Positions 26,157 to 34,874 of a stretch of DNA of 64,000 bases are shown piece by piece. The stretch covers positions 186,001 through 250,000 of the forward strand of contig NZ_JAIVLF010000006.1 of the NCBI RefSeq assembly GCF_020524485.1, read 5' to 3'. The translations under genes were made by a program, and so were the position numbers. The number at the start of each line of letters is the position of its first letter. The first letter of the stretch is position 1. This DNA comes from Novosphingobium profundi. GTDB lineage: Bacteria; Pseudomonadota; Alphaproteobacteria; Sphingomonadales; Sphingomonadaceae. A model generated the notes under the pieces. The model was not told the origin of the DNA and did not search any database. It worked only from the letters and a program-made list of their open reading frames with translations.

Positions 26157-29102
26157 ATGTCGTCTGTTGCCAACACCGTTGGGTCCATCTTCGCGCGCCG
26201 TCGCAGCGCACTTCTCAGCGCCACCTTCCTGGCGCTCGTGCCCGCCGCCGGCGCCGCGCAGGACCTGGCCGCCGCGCCGGCCGAGGGCGCTTCGGAGGCG
26301 ATCGTCGTTACCGGCTCGCGCATCCGTTCGCCCAACGCGACCAGCGTCAGCCCGATCTCGACCGTTGGCGCCGAGGACATCTCCGAGCGCGGCGCAACGC
26401 GTCTTGAGGACCTCCTCAACACCCTGCCCCAGGTCTACGCCGACCAGGGCGGCGGCAACCGCGGCGGCACCGTGGGTGCCAGCGGCACCGCGACGATCAA
26501 CCTGCGCAACCTCGGCAACCAGCGCACGCTCGTCCTCATCAACGGCCGCCGCCTGATGCAGGGCGATCCCGCCCGCTCGGCCGCGCAGGCCGCCGACATC
26601 AACAACGTCCCCGCAGCCCTGGTCGAGAGCATCGACGTTGTCACCGGCGGCGCCTCGGCGGTCTACGGCTCGGACGCGCTGGCCGGTGTCGTCAACTTCC
26701 AGCTCAAGCAGAACTTCGAGGGCCTGCAATTCGACGGCAGCACCGGCGTCTTCCAGCACGACAACGGCAACTCGATTGCCTCGGTCGCCGAAGCGGCGGG
26801 CCAGCGCGTGCCCACCGGCAGCACGGTCGACGGCTTCCAGACCAGCCTCGCGCTGACCGCGGGCACCAACTTTGCCGACGGGCGCGGCAACATCACCGCC
26901 TTCGTCAACTACCGCAAGATCAACGGCGTGGGCACCGATTCGCGCGACTTTGCGACCTGCAACCTGCGCGCCAACGCGACCGGCTACGCCTGCTCGCTCT
27001 CGTCCACGACCTACCCGGCGCAGTTCCAGCTGACCGACCCGGCGACGGGCACCACGCGCGGCAGCTACACGCTGGGCGGCGAGGGCTTCCGCCCCTACCA
27101 GAGCTCGGACGGCTTCAACAACGGCAACACCTACGACCTGCAGGCCCCCGACGAGCGCATCAACGCCGACATCATGGGCCACTTCGAGATCTCGCCCGCA
27201 GTCGAGGTCTATGGCGAGTTCATGTACATGCGCGACAAGGCGGACATCCGCCTCTCGCCCACCGGCATCTTCACCGTCGCGCACAGCATCAACTGCTCCA
27301 ACCCGTACCTCTCGGCCCAGCAGCAGGACCTGATGTGCAACTCGGTAGGCCTGGGTCCGCAGGACGATGCCACCGTCAACGTCTCGATGCGCAACGCGCC
27401 GGGCGGCTCGCGCCACGACTACACCAACCACACCTCCTACCGCGCGGTGGGCGGCCTTCGCGGCGAGTTCGCGCCGGGCTGGACCTATGACGCCTACGCC
27501 CAGTACGGCCGCACCAACTACTCCTCGCGCCTCACCGGCGACATCTCGCTCGCGCGCTTTGCCAACGCGCTGCGCGCCGTGCCCGGTGCCAATGGCGAGA
27601 TCGTGTGCGAGGGCTCGGACCCGGCCTGCGTTCCGCTCAACATCTTCGCGCCCACCGGCGTGACCGAGGAAGCGCTGGGCTACGTGCAGGGTACCTTCAC
27701 TCGCACCGGCTTTACCGAAGAGAGCATCGTCAGCGGCTCGGTCACCGGCGACCTCGGGCTCACCCTGCCCCTCGCCGCGAACCCGATCAGCGTCGCCTTC
27801 GGCGCGGAATACCGCAAGGAGCGCATCGGCTTCACCCCCGACACGCACTATTCCAGCCGCGATGTCGCGGGCAACTCGGGCGGCGAATACCCGATCTCGG
27901 GCTCGTTCGACGTCAAGGAAGTCTACGGCGAGATCCGCGTGCCGCTGGCCGAGAACCGCCCCTTCCTCGAAAGCCTCGCGCTCGAAGGCGGCATCCGCTA
28001 CTCCAACTACTCGACCGCGGGCGACACCGTCGCCTGGAAGGCCGGGGCGGAGTGGATGCCCGTCAACGACGTGCGCCTGCGCGCCAGCTTCCAGCACGCC
28101 GTGCGCGCGCCCAACCTGGTCGAGCTCTACGGTCCCCAGCGCGTGAGCACCGCGCGCCTCTCCGACCCGTGCGAGGGCACCAACCCGGTCGCCACCTTCG
28201 AGGCCTGTGCGGCTTCGGGCGTGACGGCGGCGCAGTACGGCTCGATCGCTCCGGCGGCAGGCCAGCTTTCGGGCGCCCTTGTCGGCGGCAACCCCGACCT
28301 CAGCCCGGAAAAGTCGAACACCAAGACCTTCGGCATCCAGCTCACGCCCTCGTTCCTGCCCGGCGTGACGCTGACCGCGGACTACTTCGACATCAAGGTC
28401 GATGACCTGATCACCACGATCCCGGCCACGATCACGCTCAGCCAGTGCATCGAGGCGGGGACCTTCTGCGACCAGATCGAGCGCAACCCGGCCACCGGCT
28501 CGCTGGTGACGAGCGGCTACGTGCTGACCACCAATGTCAACGCGGGCTACCTCAAGACCACCGGCATCGACGTCTCCGCCTCGGCCCGCCAGGACCTCTA
28601 CGACCTCCTCGGCGCGGACCTGGGTCTCGTCTCGGTCACCTTCTCGGGCACGCGCACCAACACGTACGAAGTCGAGATCGTGCCGGGCACCCAGCCCTAC
28701 GGCTGCGACGGCTACTTCGGCGCAACCTGCGGCCAGCCGATCCCGACCTGGCGCCACCGCGCCCAGTTCGACTGGACCGCGCCCGATGGCAACGTGAAGC
28801 TCGCCACCACCTGGCGCCACATCGGCTCGACCCGCAACGACCGCGCGAGCGATGCCGATTTCCTCTCGGGCAGCTACCAGCCCTACGACGGCAAGCTGAA
28901 GGCGATGGACTACATCGATTTCGCCGCCAGCTTCTTCATCGAGGACAGCTACACGCTGCGCCTGGGCGTCAACAACGTGTTCGACCGCGATCCGCCGCTC
29001 ACCGCCAGCACCAGCGGGCAGACCTCGAACGGCGCCTTCTTCGCGGGCATGTACGATGCACTTGGCCGCTATCTTTTCGCCAGCGTCACGGCCAAGTTCT
29101 GA
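26157..29102 (+). CDS. TonB-dependent receptor, probable nucleoside transporter
   Basis: 981 residues from the ATG at 26157, chosen because CAGGGGG lies just upstream and the following residues form a good signal peptide (MSSVANTVGSIFARRR, then ATFLALVPAAGAAQD). The TonB box is EAIVVTGSRIRSPN. The plug carries LEDLLNTLPQVYADQ, TINLRNLGNQRTLVLINGRR and VVTGGASAVYGSDALAGVVN, and the barrel ends SVTAKF. This long subclass without an STN domain typically imports organic nutrients. The next three genes encode a nucleoside hydrolase, an NCS2 permease and adenosine deaminase, so purine nucleosides or larger nucleotide derivatives are the likely cargo. A strong hairpin separates it from those genes. 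Confidence 0.92.
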   Translation: MSSVANTVGSIFARRRSALLSATFLALVPAAGAAQDLAAAPAEGASEAIVVTGSRIRSPNATSVSPISTVGAEDISERGATRLEDLLNTLPQVYADQGGGNRGGTVGASGTATINLRNLGNQRTLVLINGRRLMQGDPARSAAQAADINNVPAALVESIDVVTGGASAVYGSDALAGVVNFQLKQNFEGLQFDGSTGVFQHDNGNSIASVAEAAGQRVPTGSTVDGFQTSLALTAGTNFADGRGNITAFVNYRKINGVGTDSRDFATCNLRANATGYACSLSSTTYPAQFQLTDPATGTTRGSYTLGGEGFRPYQSSDGFNNGNTYDLQAPDERINADIMGHFEISPAVEVYGEFMYMRDKADIRLSPTGIFTVAHSINCSNPYLSAQQQDLMCNSVGLGPQDDATVNVSMRNAPGGSRHDYTNHTSYRAVGGLRGEFAPGWTYDAYAQYGRTNYSSRLTGDISLARFANALRAVPGANGEIVCEGSDPACVPLNIFAPTGVTEEALGYVQGTFTRTGFTEESIVSGSVTGDLGLTLPLAANPISVAFGAEYRKERIGFTPDTHYSSRDVAGNSGGEYPISGSFDVKEVYGEIRVPLAENRPFLESLALEGGIRYSNYSTAGDTVAWKAGAEWMPVNDVRLRASFQHAVRAPNLVELYGPQRVSTARLSDPCEGTNPVATFEACAASGVTAAQYGSIAPAAGQLSGALVGGNPDLSPEKSNTKTFGIQLTPSFLPGVTLTADYFDIKVDDLITTIPATITLSQCIEAGTFCDQIERNPATGSLVTSGYVLTTNVNAGYLKTTGIDVSASARQDLYDLLGADLGLVSVTFSGTRTNTYEVEIVPGTQPYGCDGYFGATCGQPIPTWRHRAQFDWTAPDGNVKLATTWRHIGSTRNDRASDADFLSGSYQPYDGKLKAMDYIDFAASFFIEDSYTLRLGVNNVFDRDPPLTASTSGQTSNGAFFAGMYDALGRYLFASVTAKF

Positions 29103-29120
29103 GGCTGGCAACCTGAACTT

Positions 29121-29160
29121 CCCGGACGCGTCCCCCTTCCCCCCATCCGGCGCGTCCGGG
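29121..29160 (+). terminator. Strong hairpin between TonB receptor and nucleoside hydrolase
   Basis: CCCGGACGCG (29121-29130) and CGCGTCCGGG (29151-29160) pair perfectly over 10 bp with a pyrimidine-rich 20-base loop; GGGCCACTTTTCC follows. It lies 18 bases after the receptor stop and 38 bases before the hydrolase start. A partial terminator here would give more receptor than enzyme from one promoter. Confidence 0.6.
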
Positions 29161-29198
29161 GGGCCACTTTTCCGCTCCTGTCCAGGGAAACGCGTGAC

Positions 29199-30329
29199 AT
29201 GACGAAGATCCTCTCCTCCCTCCTTGCCGCCATGGCGCTGGCGATCGCCCCCACGGTCCCGGCGCTGGCAAAGGACGCCGCCGCCCCCACGGCCGCGCCC
29301 GCCTCTGCCCCCACAGAGGCACTGCAGGGCGGCAAGGTCCGGATCTTCTTCGACAACGACTTCCTTGGCCCCGGCCAGAGCAATATCCAGTCGATGATCC
29401 CGCTCCTGCGCGATCCCCGGGTGGACCTCATGGGCGTGGGCGTAGTGACGGGCGATGCCTGGATGACCGAGGAGACGCAGCACCTCCTGCGCTTCCTGGA
29501 GATCGCTGGGCGCACCGACGTGCCGGTTCATCCCGGCGCGAAGATGCCCCTGCTGCGCACACAGGCGGAAATGGCCAACTGGGAAGCGCGCTACGGGCGC
29601 ATTCCCTTCAAGGGGGCGTGGAGCACGCCCCGTCCGGGTCGCACGTACCACCCGGAAGACCCCGACCTGGTCCCCCCCATGCCCGAGGGCATGCCCAGCG
29701 TCGCGGTCGCCGACACGGGCGCGGTCGACGCGCTCGTGTCGGCCGTGCGCCAGCACCCCGGTGAGATCACGATCGTCTCGGCCGGCCCCCTCACCAACAT
29801 CGCGCTGGCCCTTCGTGTCGCACCGGACATCGCGACGCTGGCCAGGGAGATCGTGATCGAACCGGGCAAGCTGGACACCGCCATCGGGCGGGCGACCGGC
29901 AACACCGACTATTCGACCGACTTCAATTTCCTGTTCGACCCCGAGGCCGCGCACATCGTGCTCACCGCGCCGTGGAAGCGCATCACGCTGGTCGGCAACG
30001 TCAGTTCCAAAGTGAAGGTCACGCCCGAAGTTGCCAAGCGCATCGGCAAGGCCGGAACCCCGGTCGCGACCTACTTCGAGACCTACGCGCGCCTCGGCCA
30101 GCCGCTGTGGGACGAGATCACCGTTGCCGTCGCCATCGACCGCTCGCTCGTCACCGAGGAACTGGTCGTGCGCATGGACGTCGATACCATGCCCGGCATG
30201 CACTACGGCGAGCCGCAGGTGTGGAAGGACGACATGGCCCCCAATGCCGGCGAGCGCCCCGTCCACCTGATCCTGGGCATCGATGAGGAACGCTTCCTCA
30301 AGGACTTCATCGCGCAGGCGCAGCAGTGA
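29199..30329 (+). CDS. Exported nucleoside hydrolase-family protein with altered metal motif
   Basis: 376 residues with a signal peptide (LAAMALAIAPTVPALAKD). Family landmarks are VSAGPLTNIALALR and FNFLFDPEAAHIVL near the middle, plus VSSKVKVTPEVAKRIG. The family splits N-glycosidic bonds of nucleosides to base and ribose using calcium held by a DxDxGxDD motif. Here the corresponding segment is FFDNDFLGPGQSNIQ (Asp52, Asp54, then Ser61-Asn62), so the last two aspartates are not conserved; a DNDF-type subfamily is possible. The later Asn and Asp of FNFLFDPEAA remain. Location suggests periplasmic release of purine bases for the downstream permease. The stop codon overlaps the permease start (GTGA). 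Confidence 0.85.
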   Translation: MTKILSSLLAAMALAIAPTVPALAKDAAAPTAAPASAPTEALQGGKVRIFFDNDFLGPGQSNIQSMIPLLRDPRVDLMGVGVVTGDAWMTEETQHLLRFLEIAGRTDVPVHPGAKMPLLRTQAEMANWEARYGRIPFKGAWSTPRPGRTYHPEDPDLVPPMPEGMPSVAVADTGAVDALVSAVRQHPGEITIVSAGPLTNIALALRVAPDIATLAREIVIEPGKLDTAIGRATGNTDYSTDFNFLFDPEAAHIVLTAPWKRITLVGNVSSKVKVTPEVAKRIGKAGTPVATYFETYARLGQPLWDEITVAVAIDRSLVTEELVVRMDVDTMPGMHYGEPQVWKDDMAPNAGERPVHLILGIDEERFLKDFIAQAQQ

Positions 30330-31642
30330 TCGCAGGCTTCCTCGAACGCCGCTTTGCGCTGAGCGAACGCGGCACCACGCCCGCACGCGAGACGCTTGCC
30401 GGGCTCACCACGTTCCTCGCGGCGGCCTATCTCATCGTCGTCATTCCCTCGCTGCTTTCGAGCGGCGGGATGGACCGCGCGGCGGTGACCGCAGGCGTCA
30501 TCCTCGTCATGGCCATCGGCAGCCTTGCCATGGCCTTCTACGCCAACCTGCCCTTCATCGTGGGGCCGGGCATCGGCGGCTCGGCGATCCTGGGCATCAC
30601 GCTCGCCCAGATCGAGGGCGTGCCCTGGCAGACCGGCCTTGGCATTGCCGCCTTTTCAGGGATCGCCTTCGTGGTCCTGACGCTGACCGGCGCGCGCGGC
30701 ATGGTCGTGCGCATCATCCCCCCGCAGATCAAGCTGGGGCTGGGGGCCTCAATCGGCCTGTTCATCGCCATGCTCGGCTGCCGCGACGCGGGCCTCGTCT
30801 CGGTCGACGTCGCGCGCCATGCGCTCAAACTCGGTGACTTCGGCCAGCCCGGCCCTGTCTGCGCGCTCATTGGCCTCGCCGTCGCCATCGCGCTCCAGGC
30901 CCGCCGTGTGCCGGGCGCCGTGCTGGCGGGCATCGTCGTTGCCGCGCTGGTCGGCGTGCCGCTGGGCCTCACCCGCTTCGACGGCGTGTTCTCGCTGCCC
31001 CAGTCGCCCGCGCCGGTCACCGGCAAGGTCGACATGCTGGGCGCGATCAGCCTCGTTGCGCTGCCCTACATGTTCACCTTCTTCGCCTCGGAATTCTTCT
31101 CGACGCTGGGCACCACGCTCGCCATCGGCGGCAAGGCGGGCCTCACCGACAAGGAAGGCAACCTCCCGCAGATCGAGCGCCCGTTCCTGATCGATTCGCT
31201 CGCCGCCACGCTCGGTCCGCTCGTCGGCGTTCCGGGCGGCACCGCGCTCGTCGAATCGGCCGCGGGCGTCGAGGCGGGCGGGCGCACCGGCATGACCCCG
31301 ATGGTCGCCGCCGTCCTGTTCGCCGCCACGCTGCTTGCCATGCCGCTTGCGATGGCGATCCCGCGCGAGGCCACCGCGCCCGCGCTGATCCTCATCGGCA
31401 TCGCCATGATGGGCACCATCCGCCAGGCCCCGGGCGAGGACACGATCTCGCTCTTCGCGCCCATCGCGATGATGCTGCTCACGCTCATTTCCAACAGCTT
31501 TGGCACCGGCATCGCCGGAGGCCTGCTCGTCCACGTCCTCGTCGAGGTGCTGGCGGGGCGCTGGCGGCAGATCCCTGTCGGCCTCTTCGTCCTCAGCCTT
31601 CCGCTCGGCTACTACTTCTACACCGCAGCCACGCTTCACTGA
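30326..31642 (+). CDS. NCS2-family purine permease, AzgA-like
   Basis: 438 residues, GTG start overlapping the preceding stop. The protein is almost entirely hydrophobic with about 12-14 membrane helices; FLAAAYLIVVIPSLLSSGGM, FIVGPGIGGSAILGITLAQI, IIPPQIKLGLGASIGLFIAM and FFASEFFSTLGTTLAIGGKA match the AzgA branch that takes up guanine, hypoxanthine and adenine by proton symport. The usual APGMGxNA-type motif in the third helix is VGPGIGGSA here, so specificity may differ. Placement between a nucleoside hydrolase and an adenosine deaminase supports a purine base as substrate. C-terminal helices include LLVHVLVEVLAGRW. Confidence 0.88.
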   Translation: MIAGFLERRFALSERGTTPARETLAGLTTFLAAAYLIVVIPSLLSSGGMDRAAVTAGVILVMAIGSLAMAFYANLPFIVGPGIGGSAILGITLAQIEGVPWQTGLGIAAFSGIAFVVLTLTGARGMVVRIIPPQIKLGLGASIGLFIAMLGCRDAGLVSVDVARHALKLGDFGQPGPVCALIGLAVAIALQARRVPGAVLAGIVVAALVGVPLGLTRFDGVFSLPQSPAPVTGKVDMLGAISLVALPYMFTFFASEFFSTLGTTLAIGGKAGLTDKEGNLPQIERPFLIDSLAATLGPLVGVPGGTALVESAAGVEAGGRTGMTPMVAAVLFAATLLAMPLAMAIPREATAPALILIGIAMMGTIRQAPGEDTISLFAPIAMMLLTLISNSFGTGIAGGLLVHVLVEVLAGRWRQIPVGLFVLSLPLGYYFYTAATLH

Positions 31643-31674
31643 CGCAGGCCTGCGCCGCATACCGGGAATAACCC

Positions 31675-32802
31675 ATGCCTGAGACCCCCTCCCCCTCGGT
31701 CGCCCCACTCGCGATCGGCTGCGTCCCCGCGTCCCCGATCGGGCGCGACGTCGATGCGGCCTTGCGCGCCTTCTTCGTGGCGATGCCCAAGGTCGAGCTG
31801 CACTGCCACCTGCTTGGCACCGTGCGCAAGGAGACCTTCCTCGACCTCGTCGCGAAGTACGAGGCCCCGCTCGAACGCGCCGAGATCGAGGCCTTCTATA
31901 CCCGAGGCGAGCGCCCGGTCGGCGTGCTGCGCGTGCTGCGCGCACTGGAGGACTACCTCCTGATGACGCCCGAGGACCTGCGCCGCATCACTTACGAGTA
32001 CCTCGAGGACGCCGCGCGTGAGAGCGTGCGCCACGCCGAGTTCTTCTGGAACCCCACCGCCACCATCCGCGACGGACGCCTGCCCTACGCCAAGGCCGTC
32101 GCGGGTATCCTCGAAGGCATGGAGCAGGCCGAGGCGGACTTTGGCATTTCCTCGCTGCTCATCCCCTCGATCGACCGCGAGGCCCCGGCCGAGGAAGCCG
32201 TGTTCATGGTCGAAGAGATGATCGCCCACCCCCACCCCAAGGTCGTGGGCATCGGCATCGACTACCGCGAGGACAACCGTCCGCCCGAGATGTTCGCGAA
32301 GGCCTACGCACTCGCCAAGGAACACGGCCTGCGCACCACCGCCCACGCGGGCGAATTCGGCATGCCCTGGACCAATGTCGCGATGGCCGTCGATACCATT
32401 GGCGTTGACCGCGTCGACCACGGCTACACCATCATCGACAACCCCGAACTGGCGCAGGACTACGCCGCGCGCGGCCTCGTCTTCACCATCGTGCCGACCA
32501 ATTCCTACTACCTGCGCACGCTCGACCACGAGCGCTGGGCACTCGACCACCCAATCCGCCGCATGGCCGAGATGGGCCTGAAACTGCACCCCAATTCCGA
32601 CGATCCCACGCTCCACCAGGTCACGCCCGCGGGTGCCTGGCAGCTGCTCTACAGCCACCTCGGCCTCGAACTGTCCCAGCTGCGCGCAATGATGCTGAAC
32701 GGGATCGAAGGCTCGTGGGCGAGCGAGGATCTGCGCGCGCAGTGGAGTGCGACCTGGCCTGGGGAGTTCGACACTTTGCTGGCGCAGGCGCTTCAAGGTT
32801 AA
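31675..32802 (+). CDS. add: Adenosine deaminase family protein
   Basis: 375 residues. Zinc and catalytic residues of the adenosine deaminase fold are in place: His43 and His45 in VELHCHLLGTV, TTAHAGEFG (third His and catalytic Glu), RVDHGYTII (His) and LHPNSDDPTLH (metal and catalytic Asp). The enzyme deaminates adenosine, deoxyadenosine or adenine to the inosine or hypoxanthine form; the LLGT sequence after the HxH (LDGS in classic Add) leaves room for an adenine deaminase or other substrate. No signal peptide is seen, so it acts in the cytoplasm on imported material. It is the last gene of the purine locus and is followed after 10 bases by the intergenic repeat at 32813. The symbol is given at family level. 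Confidence 0.85.
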   Translation: MPETPSPSVAPLAIGCVPASPIGRDVDAALRAFFVAMPKVELHCHLLGTVRKETFLDLVAKYEAPLERAEIEAFYTRGERPVGVLRVLRALEDYLLMTPEDLRRITYEYLEDAARESVRHAEFFWNPTATIRDGRLPYAKAVAGILEGMEQAEADFGISSLLIPSIDREAPAEEAVFMVEEMIAHPHPKVVGIGIDYREDNRPPEMFAKAYALAKEHGLRTTAHAGEFGMPWTNVAMAVDTIGVDRVDHGYTIIDNPELAQDYAARGLVFTIVPTNSYYLRTLDHERWALDHPIRRMAEMGLKLHPNSDDPTLHQVTPAGAWQLLYSHLGLELSQLRAMMLNGIEGSWASEDLRAQWSATWPGEFDTLLAQALQG

Positions 32803-32812
32803 AGAGAGGTTT

Positions 32813-33019
32813 TCAAGGGGCCATCGCCCCTTGACCCCGGACTCGGCGGCCTCAGCTTTCGCGGCCTGCGCAGCGGGTGGAACGTGAGGTAGGTTTCAGA
32901 TAATTTTAGAAGGGCTTCGACCCTCAATATTTGCGATGCCGACCTCTCCCATCTCCACCAACGCGGCAGGAGACAGCTGCGCTCGACAGTTCGGGGAGCC
33001 CGAGGGCGATGGCCCTCGG
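32813..33019 (+). repeat. Composite three-hairpin intergenic repeat, copy A
   Basis: Three hairpins in order: TCAAGGGGC-CATC-GCCCCTTGA (32813-32834), a weaker AGGG/CCCT stem (32911-32924), and CCGAGGGC-GATG-GCCCTCGG (33000-33019). The 22-base core at 32978-32999 is identical to that at 40750-40771 and, inverted, at 50417-50438. It fills the space between the convergent add and carboxylase genes and probably terminates both. Confidence 0.85.
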
Positions 33020-33035
33020 ATTCTCTCTTTTCTAC

Positions 33036-34874
33036 TCACTCCACCTCATCAATCCGCGCCAGCGCCGCCTCCAGCGCAACCTGCTGCCCCTCACGCACGG
33101 CAAGTTCGCCCACCACGCCATCGAACGGCGCGACGAGGGTGTGCTCCATCTTCATCGCTTCGAGCGTCACGAGCTTCTGCCCGCGCACGACCTCATCACC
33201 CTGGCTAACAGCCACCGCGATGATCCGCCCGGGCATCGGCGCCAGGATCGCGCCCGAGCCTGCGCTGGCGCCGTGCGCGCCATCGCGCCGCCAGTGGGTC
33301 AGCTGCCAGGCCTCGCCCCGTTCGGCGAGCAGGACGGCCTCGACGGGGTCTTCGCTCCCGCCTTCGAAGGCGATTTCGCATGGCTCGCCATCCAACAGAA
33401 AGCGCGCGGTGCGCCGGGGCGCGGCGTTGAGCCGGAAGCCCAGCAGCGGATCGGCCGGGACAAGCGCGCGCGCGGCGGCTTCCAGCGTCTCGGCCGAGGG
33501 CGCTGAGGGCTGCGCCATCTCTTCACCGTCGCGCCCGATCAGGCCGGTATCGACCGTGCCCGCCACGAACTCGGGATGTTCAAGAGCGCGCACAAGGAAG
33601 GGCGCGTTGCATTTCACCGGCCAGACCGCGCTTTCGGCCAGCATGTCGCACAGCCTCTCGCGCGCTTCCTCGCGCGTGTCGCCATGCGCGACCAGTTTGG
33701 CGATCATCGGATCGTAATGCGGTGAGACCGTATCGCCAGCCTCGACCCCGGTTTCGATCCGCCCGCCCGGAGCGTCCCCGAATTCGAGCATTTCCAGCCG
33801 CCCGGTGCTGGGCAGGAACCCGCGCGCGGGGTCCTCGGCGTAAAGGCGTGCCTCCATCGCCCAGCCCGAGATGGAGAGGTCCTCCTGGGCGGCGGGGAGC
33901 GGTTCCCCGCTCGCCACGCGCAGCTGCCATTCGACAAGGTCAACCCCGGTGATCTCTTCGGTCACGGGATGCTCGACCTGGAGGCGCGTGTTCATTTCCA
34001 TGAACCAGATCTTCTCGGCATCGAGCGGGCCCGAGCCATCGGCGATGAACTCGATGGTTCCCGCGCCCACATAGTCGACCGCCTTGGCCGCGCGCACGGC
34101 GGCGGCGCACAGCGCCTCGCGCGTGGCCGGGTCCATGCCCGGCGCGGGCGCTTCCTCGATCACCTTCTGGTGGCGGCGCTGGAGCGAGCAGTCGCGCTCG
34201 AAGAGGTGGACGACGGACCCGAGCGTATCGCCGAAGACCTGCACTTCGATATGGCGCGGGGTTGCGATGTACTTCTCGATCAGGACGCGGTCGTTCCCAA
34301 AGCTGGAACGCGCCTCGCGCTGGCACGAGGCGAGCGCGTCGGCGAAGCCCTGCGCGTCCTCGACCAGCCGCATCCCCTTGCCGCCGCCGCCCGCAACCGC
34401 CTTGATCAGCACCGGATAGCCGATGCCCTCGGCTTCGCGGGCCAGCCGCTCGGGCGACTGGTCTTCGCCCAGATAGCCCGGCGTCACCGGCACACCGGCC
34501 TTTTCCATCAGCGCCTTGGCCGCATCTTTCAGGCCCATCGCGCGGATCGAGGCGGGGGACGGGCCCACCCAGGTCAGCCCGGCATCGAGGACGCCTTGCG
34601 CAAAGTCCGCGTTCTCGGACAGGAAGCCGTAGCCCGGATGGATCGCATCCGCGCCCGCAGCCTGTGCCGCCGCGAGGATCTTGTCCGCGCGCAGGTAACT
34701 TTCGCTGGCAAGCGCGGGACCGATCGCCACCGCCGCGTCGGCCATCTGGACATGGAGCGCCTCAGCATCCGCATCGGAATGGACCGCGATGGTGCGGATC
34801 CCCATGCGGTGCGCGGTGCGGATGATGCGGCAGGCGATCTCGCCCCGGTTGGCGATAAGGAGCGCGCCGATCAC
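33036..34874 (-). CDS. Acyl-CoA carboxylase alpha subunit: biotin carboxylase plus biotin carrier
   Basis: 612 residues from the GTG at 34874, which overlaps the stop of the DUF3088 gene (GTGA); the open frame continues further upstream but that part is not protein-like. The N-terminus LLIANRGEIACRIIRTAHRM is the biotin carboxylase start. The ATP-grasp loop is AVAGGGGKGMRLV, with HIEVQVFGD, ERDCSLQRRHQKVIEEAPAP and MEMNTRLQVEHPVTE further on. The C-terminal biotinyl domain carries the biotinylated lysine in LEAMKMEHTL. It carboxylates biotin with ATP and bicarbonate and hands CO2 to the partner transferase encoded upstream (35191-36792), whose sequence points to methylcrotonyl-CoA carboxylase in leucine breakdown. 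Propionyl- or geranyl-CoA carboxylase cannot be excluded. Confidence 0.9.
   Translation of the reverse strand: MIGALLIANRGEIACRIIRTAHRMGIRTIAVHSDADAEALHVQMADAAVAIGPALASESYLRADKILAAAQAAGADAIHPGYGFLSENADFAQGVLDAGLTWVGPSPASIRAMGLKDAAKALMEKAGVPVTPGYLGEDQSPERLAREAEGIGYPVLIKAVAGGGGKGMRLVEDAQGFADALASCQREARSSFGNDRVLIEKYIATPRHIEVQVFGDTLGSVVHLFERDCSLQRRHQKVIEEAPAPGMDPATREALCAAAVRAAKAVDYVGAGTIEFIADGSGPLDAEKIWFMEMNTRLQVEHPVTEEITGVDLVEWQLRVASGEPLPAAQEDLSISGWAMEARLYAEDPARGFLPSTGRLEMLEFGDAPGGRIETGVEAGDTVSPHYDPMIAKLVAHGDTREEARERLCDMLAESAVWPVKCNAPFLVRALEHPEFVAGTVDTGLIGRDGEEMAQPSAPSAETLEAAARALVPADPLLGFRLNAAPRRTARFLLDGEPCEIAFEGGSEDPVEAVLLAERGEAWQLTHWRRDGAHGASAGSGAILAPMPGRIIAVAVSQGDEVVRGQKLVTLEAMKMEHTLVAPFDGVVGELAVREGQQVALEAALARIDEVE

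Noticed and set aside
26151..30386. A very long minus-strand open frame opposite the TonB receptor and nucleoside hydrolase
   Set aside because: Its translation is low-complexity (Arg, Gly, Val, Ala) as expected for the antisense of GC-rich genes, while the plus strand carries clear family motifs throughout.
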